Source of the DNA: Planctomycetaceae bacterium
GTDB lineage: Bacteria > Planctomycetota > Planctomycetia > Pirellulales > Thermoguttaceae
Reading direction: 5' to 3'
Assembly: GCA_031267635.1 (NCBI GenBank)
Contig: JAIRYX010000070.1
Location: 1 to 6,922, forward strand
DNA length: 6,922 nt
The translations under genes were made by a program, and so were the position numbers. Shown in pieces: positions 1-6,664 of the stretch (the stretch's first letter is position 1; every line of letters starts with the position of its first letter). The notes under the pieces are model-generated. The model saw only the letters and a list, made by a program, of their open reading frames with translations. It did no database searches and was not told the DNA's origin.

Positions 1-167
1 GAAACGGCGAAGAATCCGACGAAGTGAAGCAAACGGAACGTGTTGACAAAAAATATACCGCACCGGACACAACCGACGTCACGTTGGAAATCAAACGCGG
101 CGGTTCAAAAAAATTCGATATTACCGTGGAACGACCGCAAAAGACGCAGGTCAAATCGCGACGTTAA
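1..167 (+). CDS. 3' end of a gene, possibly PDZ-containing protein (partial)
   Basis: An open frame (codons starting at position 3) runs from the left edge to TAA at 165-167 and encodes about 54 residues. The start lies outside the window. The first part is charged and hydrophilic (E, D, K, T rich). The second part, VTLEIKRGGSKKFDITVER, has the alternating hydrophobic pattern and the R-G-G turn seen in the last two strands of many PDZ domains (V-x-L-x-V-x-R-G-x then x-V-x-V-x-R), followed by a short basic tail ending KSRR. By family knowledge this would fit a periplasmic PDZ protein such as a DegP/HtrA-like or S41 carboxyl-terminal protease, but no catalytic region is visible, so this is a weak inference. 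The codon style matches the sulfatases downstream and the strand is the same. It ends 157 bp before sulfatase 1 with no clear terminator between. Confidence 0.6.
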   Translation, partial: NGEESDEVKQTERVDKKYTAPDTTDVTLEIKRGGSKKFDITVERPQKTQVKSRR

Positions 168-189
168 AACCGCTTAACCAAAAGGAGAA

Positions 190-243
190 GTAACTATTCA
201 GTCGCTCAAATCAAATAAATCCGCACGGTAACTGAATAGTTAC
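190..243. mobile_element. 54-bp mini-element with perfect 13-bp terminal inverted repeats (MITE-like, possibly IS66-type ends)
   Basis: The left end GTAACTATTCAGT (190-202) is repeated in perfect inverse as ACTGAATAGTTAC (231-243), with 28 bp between. The flanks are AAGGAGAA (182-189) and AGGGAGAA (244-251), 7 of 8 identical, as expected for an 8-bp target duplication. If the element and one flank copy are removed, the joined sequence (CAAAAGGAGAA, five bases, ATGAGAG) matches the ribosome-binding region of sulfatase 3 at 5140-5160. That supports insertion into a pre-existing Shine-Dalgarno. From memory, IS66-family ends begin with GTAA and the family makes 8-bp duplications, so an IS66-derived miniature element is possible. 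There is no coding capacity. As RNA it could fold as a 13-bp hairpin upstream of the leader ORF. The right arm also contains a smaller self-complementary unit, GTAACT/AGTTAC (228-243). Confidence 0.6.
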
Positions 244-256
244 AGGGAGAATAATA

Positions 257-328
257 ATGAGAGTTGTAAATTTAACATTATTTGTTTTAACCCAAACGCA
301 CCTTTTTCACTTTTCAACAAACTTATGA
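257..328 (+). pseudogene. Broken duplicate of a sulfatase 5' end; 23-residue leader ORF overlapping sulfatase 1 start
   Basis: ATG at 257 is preceded by AGGGAG (244-249) at good spacing and opens a frame MRVVNLTLFVLTQTHLFHF... that stops at TGA 326-328. The first 24 nt (257-280) are identical to the first 24 nt of sulfatase 3 (5156-5179). After a 6-nt gap, resemblance continues at 13 of 18 bases to about 298, then disappears. So this is the remnant of a signal-peptide-coding start, lacking the C-region, cleavage site and catalytic domain. Its stop overlaps the next start as ATGA (325-328). Sulfatase 1 has no Shine-Dalgarno of its own, so this ORF may now drive its translation by coupling. It could equally be a neutral remnant. 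Duplication is seen directly; the coupling role is inference. Confidence 0.6.
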
Positions 329-1851
329 CAAAACATATTTTTACAACATTATTTGTCGGCATACTGTTTATGAGCGGCATTCTTTTGGGAGCGGAAAATA
401 CGCTTACCGGAAAGCCGTTAAACATTTTATTGATTACAGCGGACGATATGAATTACGACGCTTTAGGCGTTACCGGTAACAAAATCCGCGATATTACTCC
501 TCACCTTGACGCATTGGCGAATCAGGGGATACTTTTCAATCGCGCGTTTGTTACGGCGTCAGTCTGCCAGCCGAGCCGTCAGGTTCTTATGACAGGACGT
601 TATCCGCATAATAACGGAGGAACCGGTTTTAATCCGATTCGTTCCGATGTTCCTACGCTTCAGGAATCGCTTGAAAAAGCGGGATATTTCAAAGGAATTA
701 TGGCAAAAGTGCCGCATCTCGCCCCGATTGAAAAATTTCATTGGGACGTCATTGTTAAGGCGGAACAATTAACCGCCGGACGTGATCCTGAAAAATTCCA
801 CGCTTATTGCACGGACTTTTTCAAACAAGCCAAAGAGTCGGGAAAACCGTTTTTTTTGATGGCAAACTCGCAAGACCCGCATCGTCCGTTTGCTGGAAGC
901 GAACAAGAAACAAACGCAAGACATGCCAATCAAACATTTCCCAAAGTCAGCAGAACAATTCAACCGGAAGAAGTGGAAGTTCCCGCATTTTTACCTGATA
1001 TTCCTGACGTGCGCAAAGAAGTCGCTCAGTATTATACGTCGGTGCATCGTTGCGACGAAGCGGTTGGAAAAATATTACTTGCTCTTCATGAATCCGGTTT
1101 TGAAGAAAACACGCTGGTTATGTTTTTGAGCGACAACGGAATGGCGTTTCCTTTCGCAAAAACCAACGTCTATCGGATGAGTCATCAAACGCCTTGGATT
1201 GTCCGTTTGCCCGGCGTTATTCAAGCGGGACAAATTGACGAAACACATTTTATTTCCGGCATTGATTTCACGCCGACAATTCTTGAAGCGATCGGATTGC
1301 CGCAAATTGACAATACGGACGGCAAATCATTTGTGCCGATTCTGCAAGGAAAAAAACAACCGGAACGCGATTCCGTTTATACAACGTTTTATCAAACATC
1401 TGCGCGGCAGGATTTTCCCATGCGGGCAATCCGCACGGAACGCTATGGTTATTTGTTTAGTCCTTGGTCGGACGGAGAATTGATTTTCCGAAATGAATCG
1501 CAAGCAGGGTTAACGTTTAACGCGATGCGTCAGGCAGCCGCAGAGAATCCTGAAATTGCGGCACGAGTCGATTTGTTCCTAAAACGAACGCTTCACGAAT
1601 TTTACGATTACAAAGATGATCCACAGGCATTGAATAATCTTGTGAATAATGTTTCATTAAAAAAGGAATTGGAACGGCGTCAGCAATTATTACTGCAAAA
1701 AATGAAAGAAAGCGGCGATCCGTTGACTCATGCTTTTGAAACTTTTTTGCAAACAGGCAAACCTGACATGACCGGCATAAATACCGGTGCGGCAGGTAAC
1801 GCGAATGCCGCAAGACGTAACAACAGAAATAATCGAAATAATACCAATTAA
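325..1851 (+). CDS. Secreted S1-family sulfatase, heparan N-sulfatase (sulfamidase)-like
   Basis: 508 residues. It hydrolyses sulfate esters or N-sulfates using a formylglycine made from Cys81 in CQPSRQVLMTGR (81-92). Residues 1-23 form a Sec signal peptide (basic start, hydrophobic core, likely cut after LLGA). Metal-site residues are Asp40-Asp41 (ITADD) and Asp270-Asn271 (LSDNG); other active-site candidates are Lys128, His131, His186 (QDPHRPF) and Lys279 (FAKTN). The usual GKWHLG loop reads AKVPHL. This, the PFAKTNVY stretch, the MRAIRTERYGY segment (366-376) and the late FYDYKDDPQALNNL motif (426-439) resemble sulfamidase (SGSH)-like sulfatases more than arylsulfatases. Substrate is inferred, not proven. 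The tail (about 487-508) is low-complexity Asn/Arg rich. The start at 325 gives an intact signal peptide but has no Shine-Dalgarno; it overlaps the leader ORF by ATGA. Sulfatase 2 begins 51 bp later. Confidence 0.93.
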   Translation: MTKHIFTTLFVGILFMSGILLGAENTLTGKPLNILLITADDMNYDALGVTGNKIRDITPHLDALANQGILFNRAFVTASVCQPSRQVLMTGRYPHNNGGTGFNPIRSDVPTLQESLEKAGYFKGIMAKVPHLAPIEKFHWDVIVKAEQLTAGRDPEKFHAYCTDFFKQAKESGKPFFLMANSQDPHRPFAGSEQETNARHANQTFPKVSRTIQPEEVEVPAFLPDIPDVRKEVAQYYTSVHRCDEAVGKILLALHESGFEENTLVMFLSDNGMAFPFAKTNVYRMSHQTPWIVRLPGVIQAGQIDETHFISGIDFTPTILEAIGLPQIDNTDGKSFVPILQGKKQPERDSVYTTFYQTSARQDFPMRAIRTERYGYLFSPWSDGELIFRNESQAGLTFNAMRQAAAENPEIAARVDLFLKRTLHEFYDYKDDPQALNNLVNNVSLKKELERRQQLLLQKMKESGDPLTHAFETFLQTGKPDMTGINTGAAGNANAARRNNRNNRNNTN

Positions 1852-1887
1852 TATTTGGCGGCATTTAAAAAATCAAGAACTTTTAAC

Positions 1888-1895
1888 AAGGAAAG
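1888..1895 (+). promoter_or_regulatory. Ribosome-binding site deciding the start of sulfatase 2
   Basis: AAGGAAAG ends 7 bp before ATG 1903. The open frame extends upstream to a TTG at 1855, but that would add 16 charged residues before a normal signal peptide and has no Shine-Dalgarno. ATG 1903, giving MKKLLFALTLL, is therefore preferred. Confidence 0.75.
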
Positions 1896-1902
1896 ATCAA
1901 CA

Positions 1903-4053
1903 ATGAAAAAACTCCTTTTTGCGCTTACCCTTTTATGTTTAACAATCTGTGCGAGTAACGCGGCGGTTGCTCAGCAATCACCGCAAGGAGAAGCACGTCC
2001 GAATTTTTTGTTCGTGTATGCCGACGATCAGCGTTATGATCAGGTCGGCGTCGTGCAGAGAGAGCAAGGCGATAAAGGGCGTTATCCTTGGTTCGATACG
2101 CCGAATATGGATAAACTTGCGGAAAGCGGCGTGCGGTTTAGAAATGCGTTTGCGTCTTCGTCGCTTTGCGCACCGAGCAGAGCCGCGTTTTTGACCGGAC
2201 GTTATAATCATGAAAACGGCGTCGCGTCAAATTTTCGTCCGTTGCCGCCGGGTACCGTCACGCACGCTTCGTTACTTCGCGCCGCCGGTTACACGACCGC
2301 TTATTTCGGTAAATGGCACATGGACAGCCAACGCGAACGTCCCGGATTCGACTATCACGCAAGTTATATTGGACACGGACGCTATTTTGATTGTCCATTG
2401 ATTGTTCAGGGTGAAGACACGCCGAGCGTCGGCTGGGTGGATGACGTGATCACCGATTACGCGATTCGGTTTTTGGAAAATCAAAAAGAGACGGGGCAAT
2501 CGTGGTCTGCGGTAGTTGGTCTCAAATCGCCGCACGGTCCGCAAATTCCGCCGGAACGAAACGCGACGCTTTATGAAGGCAAACAGGCGAGGGCGGTTCC
2601 GAATCTTAACGTTCAGGCGATTTATCTTGAAAAACAAGGCGTTCCGTTTCATAAAGAACAAATTTCGGAAGACGGACTTGTTCCGGCAAATCTCGACAAA
2701 TTCCGATGCGTGCAAGCGAACGATCAAAATCTTGGACGCTTGCTCGATGCGTTAGACCGTCTTGGTTACGCGGAAAACACTGTCGTCATTTACACAAGCG
2801 ATAACGGTTATTATTTCGGAGAACACGGACTCGGCGACAAACGCAGCGCGTATGACGAAAGTTTACGGATTCCGTTTTTAGTGCGTTTTCCGAAACTTGG
2901 CGGCACGGCAAAAGGTCGCGTTGTGGACGAACCGATTCTCAATATCGATCTCGCACCAACTTTATTGGATTACGCGGGCGTGCCGATTCCCAAAGAGATT
3001 CAGGGACGAAGTTGGCGTCCGCTTCTCGAAGGAAAAAAAACGCATGATTGGCGGAAATCATGGTTTTACGAATACTTTGCCGAACATCAACAAAATTCTC
3101 GCGTAATGGACGTAACCGCCGTGCGGACGCTTGACGCGAAACTTCTTAAATATGCGACAAAAGATGGAATCAAAGCCGATTGGACGGAATTGTTTGACTT
3201 GAAAAACGATCCGTATGAATTAAAAAATCTTTATAACGACCCGAATTATGCCGGACTTCGCCGCGAACTCGAACAGGAATATGAACGATTGAAAACGGAC
3301 GTTCGTTATCGGATTCCTGACTATACGGACAGACCGGATTGGTGGGAATACGGCTTGCCGGACGACATTCCTGCGGCGGTAAAAAACAAGACAAATAACA
3401 ACGCAAATCCGGCAGTGAAAGAACCGGGCGTGCGTCTTGAGTTTACGTTTGAAAAAGATTCCAACGTGCGAATCGTCGATTCTTCCGGCAAAGGAAATCA
3501 CGGCACGGTACATGGAAAACTTGACGTCGCGAAAGGTAAAAACGGCGAACCGGCAAAACGTTTCGACGGAAACAGTTTCATTGATTTGAAAAAAACGCCG
3601 TCGCTTGTTTTTGCGAATCTTGCGTGGACGACAGAAGTGGTTTTTAACTCGGACAAACCGGACGGCGTAATCATTGCAGTCGGCGGTCAATCGCAAGGAT
3701 ATTCGTTGCGACTTGAAGACAGCAAACTGATTTTCACAACAACCGTAAACAATGAGCAATATCAAATTTCATCGACGGAAAAAGCGATAGGTTGGGTGAA
3801 AGCCAAAGCGCAATTCACATCGGGCAAAAAATTCATTTTGTTTGTCGATGACAAACAAGTTGCGGAAAAACAGTTGTCGTCGCTCGTGCCGCGCGAACCG
3901 AATATCGCTTACCGTGTTGGCGCGGATTCGGATAATCAATCAAAATTACCCGCGTTTTCCGGCGTGATTTCGTTGATAAAACTTACGGCGGAAAAAGAAA
4001 CAAAAACCGTCCAAATTCCCAAAACAACGAACGCTTTAATTGCTCAGCAATAA
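1903..4053 (+). CDS. Secreted S1-family sulfatase with C-terminal LamG/concanavalin-like domain
   Basis: 716 residues from ATG 1903. Residues 1-23 are a Sec signal peptide (cut near AVA-QQ). The sulfatase domain spans about 32-470: metal-binding Asp41-Asp42 (YADDQRYD), formylglycine Cys89 in CAPSRAAFLTGR (89-100), GKWHM (136-140; Lys137, His139), Lys208 and His211 (LKSPHGP), Asp300-Asn301 (TSDNG), His308 and Lys313 (GEHGLGDK), and the late ELFDLKNDPYELKNL (429-443). The RPGFDY...GHGRYFD stretch after GKWHM resembles N-acetylglucosamine-6-sulfatase-like members, but substrate is a guess. A linker rich in N, K and P (about 492-509) leads to a jelly-roll-like domain (about 510-696) with the LamG hallmark DSSGKGNHGTVHGKL and RFDGNSFIDL. 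Such domains often bind glycans or complete the fold. At 716 residues it is well above the usual 450-550 because of this domain. The esterase follows 61 bp later on the same strand. Confidence 0.93.
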   Translation: MKKLLFALTLLCLTICASNAAVAQQSPQGEARPNFLFVYADDQRYDQVGVVQREQGDKGRYPWFDTPNMDKLAESGVRFRNAFASSSLCAPSRAAFLTGRYNHENGVASNFRPLPPGTVTHASLLRAAGYTTAYFGKWHMDSQRERPGFDYHASYIGHGRYFDCPLIVQGEDTPSVGWVDDVITDYAIRFLENQKETGQSWSAVVGLKSPHGPQIPPERNATLYEGKQARAVPNLNVQAIYLEKQGVPFHKEQISEDGLVPANLDKFRCVQANDQNLGRLLDALDRLGYAENTVVIYTSDNGYYFGEHGLGDKRSAYDESLRIPFLVRFPKLGGTAKGRVVDEPILNIDLAPTLLDYAGVPIPKEIQGRSWRPLLEGKKTHDWRKSWFYEYFAEHQQNSRVMDVTAVRTLDAKLLKYATKDGIKADWTELFDLKNDPYELKNLYNDPNYAGLRRELEQEYERLKTDVRYRIPDYTDRPDWWEYGLPDDIPAAVKNKTNNNANPAVKEPGVRLEFTFEKDSNVRIVDSSGKGNHGTVHGKLDVAKGKNGEPAKRFDGNSFIDLKKTPSLVFANLAWTTEVVFNSDKPDGVIIAVGGQSQGYSLRLEDSKLIFTTTVNNEQYQISSTEKAIGWVKAKAQFTSGKKFILFVDDKQVAEKQLSSLVPREPNIAYRVGADSDNQSKLPAFSGVISLIKLTAEKETKTVQIPKTTNALIAQQ

Positions 4054-4114
4054 CAATAAAAATAATCTGCTGATAAAATATCAATAACAATTTCAATTTC
4101 AATAGGAGCTTACT
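4054..4114 (+). promoter_or_regulatory. 61-bp AT-rich spacer with ribosome-binding site for the esterase
   Basis: The spacer contains AGGAG (4104-4108), 6 bp before ATG 4115, and a short TTTCAATTTCAAT direct repeat (4091-4103). No hairpin with a T tract is visible, so read-through from sulfatase 2 is likely. Confidence 0.55.
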
Positions 4115-5011
4115 ATGAGAAAAATTTTTGTGTTACTGTTTGTGCTGTCAATTTTTGCTAGTGCAATTTTGGCGGAAGAAACGCCGTCAAAACCGAATAT
4201 CAAACAAAAAGACGCCGATTCCTTTGTCGTATTGGAAAATATTTCTTACGTTACAAACGGGTCGCCATTACAGCAACTTGACCTTTATTTGCCGAAAGGT
4301 TATCAAACAGCGTCAAAACCCGTTTCGGTTGTTGTCGTGATTCACGGCGGCGGTTGGACAAATGGAAGTAAAGATTTGCTGAAATTTGTCGAGTGGTCGC
4401 GTTTTTACGCGGAAAACGGCTATGCAGTCGCTAATATCAACTATCGTTTACGTCCTGAATTTTTACTGCCGACGCAAATCCTTGACGTCAAATCGGCGGT
4501 GCGGTGGTTACGCGCTAACGCGAAAAAGTACAATCTCGACGTGAATCATTTTGCGTCGTTTGGTTCTTCCGCCGGCGGACATCTCTCGGCGGCATTGGGA
4601 ACATCTGCGCACGTCAAAGAGTTTGAGCAAGGAGAAAATCTTGATCAATCTAGCGCGGTTCAGGCAGTTGTAGATTTTTGCGGACCAAGCGATTTTCTTA
4701 CATTTCGTGCGCAAAACGCGAATGTAAGAAAATCATTCTTCGGTGAAAATGCTGATAACGAAGATGTGATTAAAAATTCAAGTCCGTTACAAACAGTAAC
4801 TTCGCAAGCAGCGGCGTTCCTGATTGTTCATGCGGCGGACGATAAAACTGTTCCGATTCAACAAGGAAAATCATTGCACGAAGCGTTACAAAAAGCCGAC
4901 GTTGAAAGCCGTTTTCTCGAACTTTCCTCCGGCGGTCACGGGTCTCCGCAGTTTAACAGCCCGGAAACGAAAAAACAAATCCTTGAATTTTTGGCAAAGC
5001 GACTTCGATGA
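4115..5011 (+). CDS. Secreted alpha/beta-hydrolase esterase, BD-FAE/acetyl-xylan-esterase-like
   Basis: 298 residues. Residues 1-20 are a Sec signal peptide (MRKIFVLLFVLSIFASAILA, then EE). The mature part is a complete alpha/beta-hydrolase: oxyanion-hole HGGGW (77-81), nucleophile Ser152 in G-S-S-A-G (150-154) followed by GGHL, acid Asp243 in HAADDKTVP (239-247), and His275 in SGGHGS. Spacing and size fit the BD-FAE group (feruloyl and acetyl-xylan esterases) and related carbohydrate deacetylases. The segment DLYLPKGY...VVVVIHGGGW is characteristic. The likely role is removal of acetyl or other acyl groups from a polysaccharide in the periplasm or outside the cell, so that sulfatases and hydrolases can act. 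Substrate is not readable from sequence. It is encoded between sulfatases 2 and 3, probably in the same transcript. Other serine esterase or peptidase activities remain possible. Confidence 0.9.
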   Translation: MRKIFVLLFVLSIFASAILAEETPSKPNIKQKDADSFVVLENISYVTNGSPLQQLDLYLPKGYQTASKPVSVVVVIHGGGWTNGSKDLLKFVEWSRFYAENGYAVANINYRLRPEFLLPTQILDVKSAVRWLRANAKKYNLDVNHFASFGSSAGGHLSAALGTSAHVKEFEQGENLDQSSAVQAVVDFCGPSDFLTFRAQNANVRKSFFGENADNEDVIKNSSPLQTVTSQAAAFLIVHAADDKTVPIQQGKSLHEALQKADVESRFLELSSGGHGSPQFNSPETKKQILEFLAKRLR

Positions 5012-5013
5012 AA

Positions 5014-5041
5014 CCAAAACGTTTTGGGAAAGAACCTTTCC
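5014..5041. repeat. Perfect 14-bp palindrome and adjoining hairpin after the esterase stop
   Basis: CCAAAACGTTTTGG (5014-5027) is a perfect palindrome starting 3 bp after the esterase stop. It abuts GGAAAG-AAC-CTTTCC (5027-5041), a 6-bp stem with a 3-nt loop; the two share base 5027. No T tract follows, so intrinsic termination is not supported. It may be an operator, an mRNA-processing or stabilising structure, or chance. The rest of the 144-bp gap (5012-5155) is AT rich (for example 5083-5100); I could not place a convincing promoter in it. Confidence 0.35.
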
Positions 5042-5143
5042 GGACGTTCATAATTAATCTAACAGCTACTTTTACTCAAAATTAGAAAAAAAATATTTTT
5101 AATACTGGAAACAACAGCATATTTTTACCCCGCTCTTTTCAAA

Positions 5144-5148
5144 AGGAG
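5144..5148 (+). promoter_or_regulatory. Ribosome-binding site of sulfatase 3
   Basis: AGGAG within AAAAGGAGAA (5141-5150), 7 bp before ATG 5156. The same region, split by the mini-element, is found at 180-189 and 244-251 before the duplicate leader ORF. It is therefore the intact reference copy for interpreting that insertion. Confidence 0.8.
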
Positions 5149-5155
5149 AATCACA

Positions 5156-6556
5156 ATGAGAGTTGTAAATTTAACATTAACATTACTTGCCTTAACCGCA
5201 ACGTTTGCGTATGCGGCGGACGACGCCAAATCGAAAAGCGACAAAACCAAAAACGAGAAACCGAACATCGTCATTTTCCTTGCCGACGATCTCGGCTGGG
5301 CGGACGTCGGTTGGCACGGCACGGAAATTAAAACGCCGAATCTTGACAAACTCGCCGATTCGGGATTGAAATTGGAGCAGTTTTATGTGCAGCCGGTTTG
5401 TACTCCGACACGGGCGTCGTTGACGACCGGACGGCATACGTTGCGATATGGTCTGCAAAGCGTTATTCGCGGTTGGGATAATGTGGGTTTACCGGTAGAA
5501 GAGCGAACGTTAGCCCAAGCGTTGCACGACGCCGGATATTATACCGCGATTATTGGAAAGTGGCATCTCGGCGAGTTTGAGGAAAAGTATTTGCCGCTTC
5601 AGCGAGGTTTCGATTATCATTATGGACTCTATCGCGGAGCTATTCATTATTATGAACATACGCATTTCGGCGGGCTTGATTGGCATCGTAACGGAAAAAC
5701 CGTTCGGGAAGATGGCTATTCTACCGATCTCATCGCCGATGACGCCGTGCGTGTTGTTCAAAATCACGAGACGTCAAAACCGCTGTTCCTCTATGTTCCG
5801 TTTAACGCCGTTCATGGTCCGTTTTTGGCGCCGCCGGAAAAAGAGTTGTATGAGCAATACGCCGATCTCAAAGGAACGCGGAAAATTTACGCCGGAATGA
5901 TTGCGTCGATGGATAACGCTGTTGGAAAAATTGTCAAAGCGTTGGAAGAAAAAGGAATCAAAGAAAACACGTTGATTTTTTTCTCCAGCGACAACGGCGG
6001 ACCGCAGCCGAAAGTCGTCACCGACAACGGACGGTTACGCGGCGGAAAAGGAACTTTGTATGAAGGCGGTCTCCGCGTTCCGGCGTTTGTCGTATGGGCG
6101 GGACAAATTAAGCCCGGTACGGTTTCTCAACAAGTAACTCATGCCGTTGACCTTTATCCGACATTACTCGGTATTGCCGGTGCACCATTGGAACAGAAAC
6201 TTCCGTTAGACGGCGTGGACTTGAAAGATGTTTTTCTGGAAGACAAACCGTTGGAACGAAAAGAATTGATTTTGCACGCGCTTCCGACCGGCGGAGCATT
6301 GCGTGTCGGCGATTGGAAAATTATTGCCGGAAAGCGGAACAATTCGGAAAATACAAACGCCCCCTCTCAAACGGAACTTTTCAATCTGGCGGATGATCCG
6401 TATGAGAAAAACAATCTTGCCGAATCTCATCCCGAAAAACTCAAAGAATTGCAGGAACGATTGGATTATTATACGAAACAAGCCGTGCCGCAAATTGATA
6501 ATAAACCGCTTCCCAAAGATTTTAAAATGCCGGACGTCTGGGGAGAATTTAACTGA
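5156..6556 (+). CDS. Secreted S1-family arylsulfatase, arylsulfatase B-like
   Basis: 466 residues. The signal peptide covers 1-20 (MRVVNLTL... to TFAYA, then ADD), followed by a Lys-rich linker. Catalytic features: Asp44-Asp45 (LADDLGWADVGWHG), formylglycine Cys82 in CTPTRASLTTGR (82-93), GKWHLG (134-139; Lys135, His137), His220 (NAVHGPF), Asp279-Asn280 (SSDNGG), Lys298 in GGKGTLYEGGLRVP, and the closing ELFNLADDPYEKNNL (407-421). The run PTRASLTTGRHTLRYGLQSVI, then LPLQRGFDYHYGLYRG...YYEH and DW-x-RNG, matches the arylsulfatase B (GalNAc-4-sulfatase)/I/J branch, so an exo-acting sulfatase on galactosamine or related sugars is plausible but not shown. Thr85 replaces the usual Ser of CxPSR, which is tolerated because the modification core is CxPxR. 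Length is normal and no accessory domain is present. Its first 24 nt are duplicated at 257-280. A repeat shared with 190-243 follows 13 bp after the stop. Confidence 0.94.
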   Translation: MRVVNLTLTLLALTATFAYAADDAKSKSDKTKNEKPNIVIFLADDLGWADVGWHGTEIKTPNLDKLADSGLKLEQFYVQPVCTPTRASLTTGRHTLRYGLQSVIRGWDNVGLPVEERTLAQALHDAGYYTAIIGKWHLGEFEEKYLPLQRGFDYHYGLYRGAIHYYEHTHFGGLDWHRNGKTVREDGYSTDLIADDAVRVVQNHETSKPLFLYVPFNAVHGPFLAPPEKELYEQYADLKGTRKIYAGMIASMDNAVGKIVKALEEKGIKENTLIFFSSDNGGPQPKVVTDNGRLRGGKGTLYEGGLRVPAFVVWAGQIKPGTVSQQVTHAVDLYPTLLGIAGAPLEQKLPLDGVDLKDVFLEDKPLERKELILHALPTGGALRVGDWKIIAGKRNNSENTNAPSQTELFNLADDPYEKNNLAESHPEKLKELQERLDYYTKQAVPQIDNKPLPKDFKMPDVWGEFN

Positions 6557-6569
6557 ATGAAAGACTTTC

Positions 6570-6582
6570 GTAACTATTCAGT
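6570..6582. repeat. Solo copy of the 13-bp terminal repeat
   Basis: GTAACTATTCAGT is identical to 190-202 and inverse to 231-243. It lies 13 bp after the stop of sulfatase 3. Its last seven bases, ATTCAGT (6576-6582), can also pair with ACTGAAT (6552-6558), which spans the stop codon. No matching inverted end occurs in the remaining 340 bp, so it is a lone end or a remnant. Together with 190-243 it brackets the four-gene cluster. Confidence 0.6.
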
Positions 6583-6664
6583 GGAATGTAAGTAACTTGG
6601 AGCATTTCGAGGTGGGTTGTTTGTATTTTCGCAATGAAAAGGAAGTGACCGTTTTCTTTGATTT

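Noticed and set aside
1517..1864. 115-codon minus-strand open frame at the end of sulfatase 1
   Set aside because: Cys/Tyr/Arg-rich antisense shadow with no support from context.
1855..1902. Upstream TTG start for sulfatase 2
   Set aside because: It would place 16 charged residues before a standard signal peptide, whereas ATG 1903 has a good ribosome-binding site.
2272..2727. 151-codon minus-strand open frame
   Set aside because: Antisense shadow of the sulfatase 2 catalytic domain; no motif or start signal.
3220..3765. 181-codon minus-strand open frame
   Set aside because: It lies wholly inside sulfatase 2, has no ribosome-binding site or recognisable domain, and is rich in R, F and V as expected for an antisense shadow.
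6552..6582. Stem pairing ACTGAAT with ATTCAGT over the sulfatase 3 stop as a terminator
   Set aside because: Only 7 bp, AT rich, no T tract; more simply explained by the 13-bp repeat.
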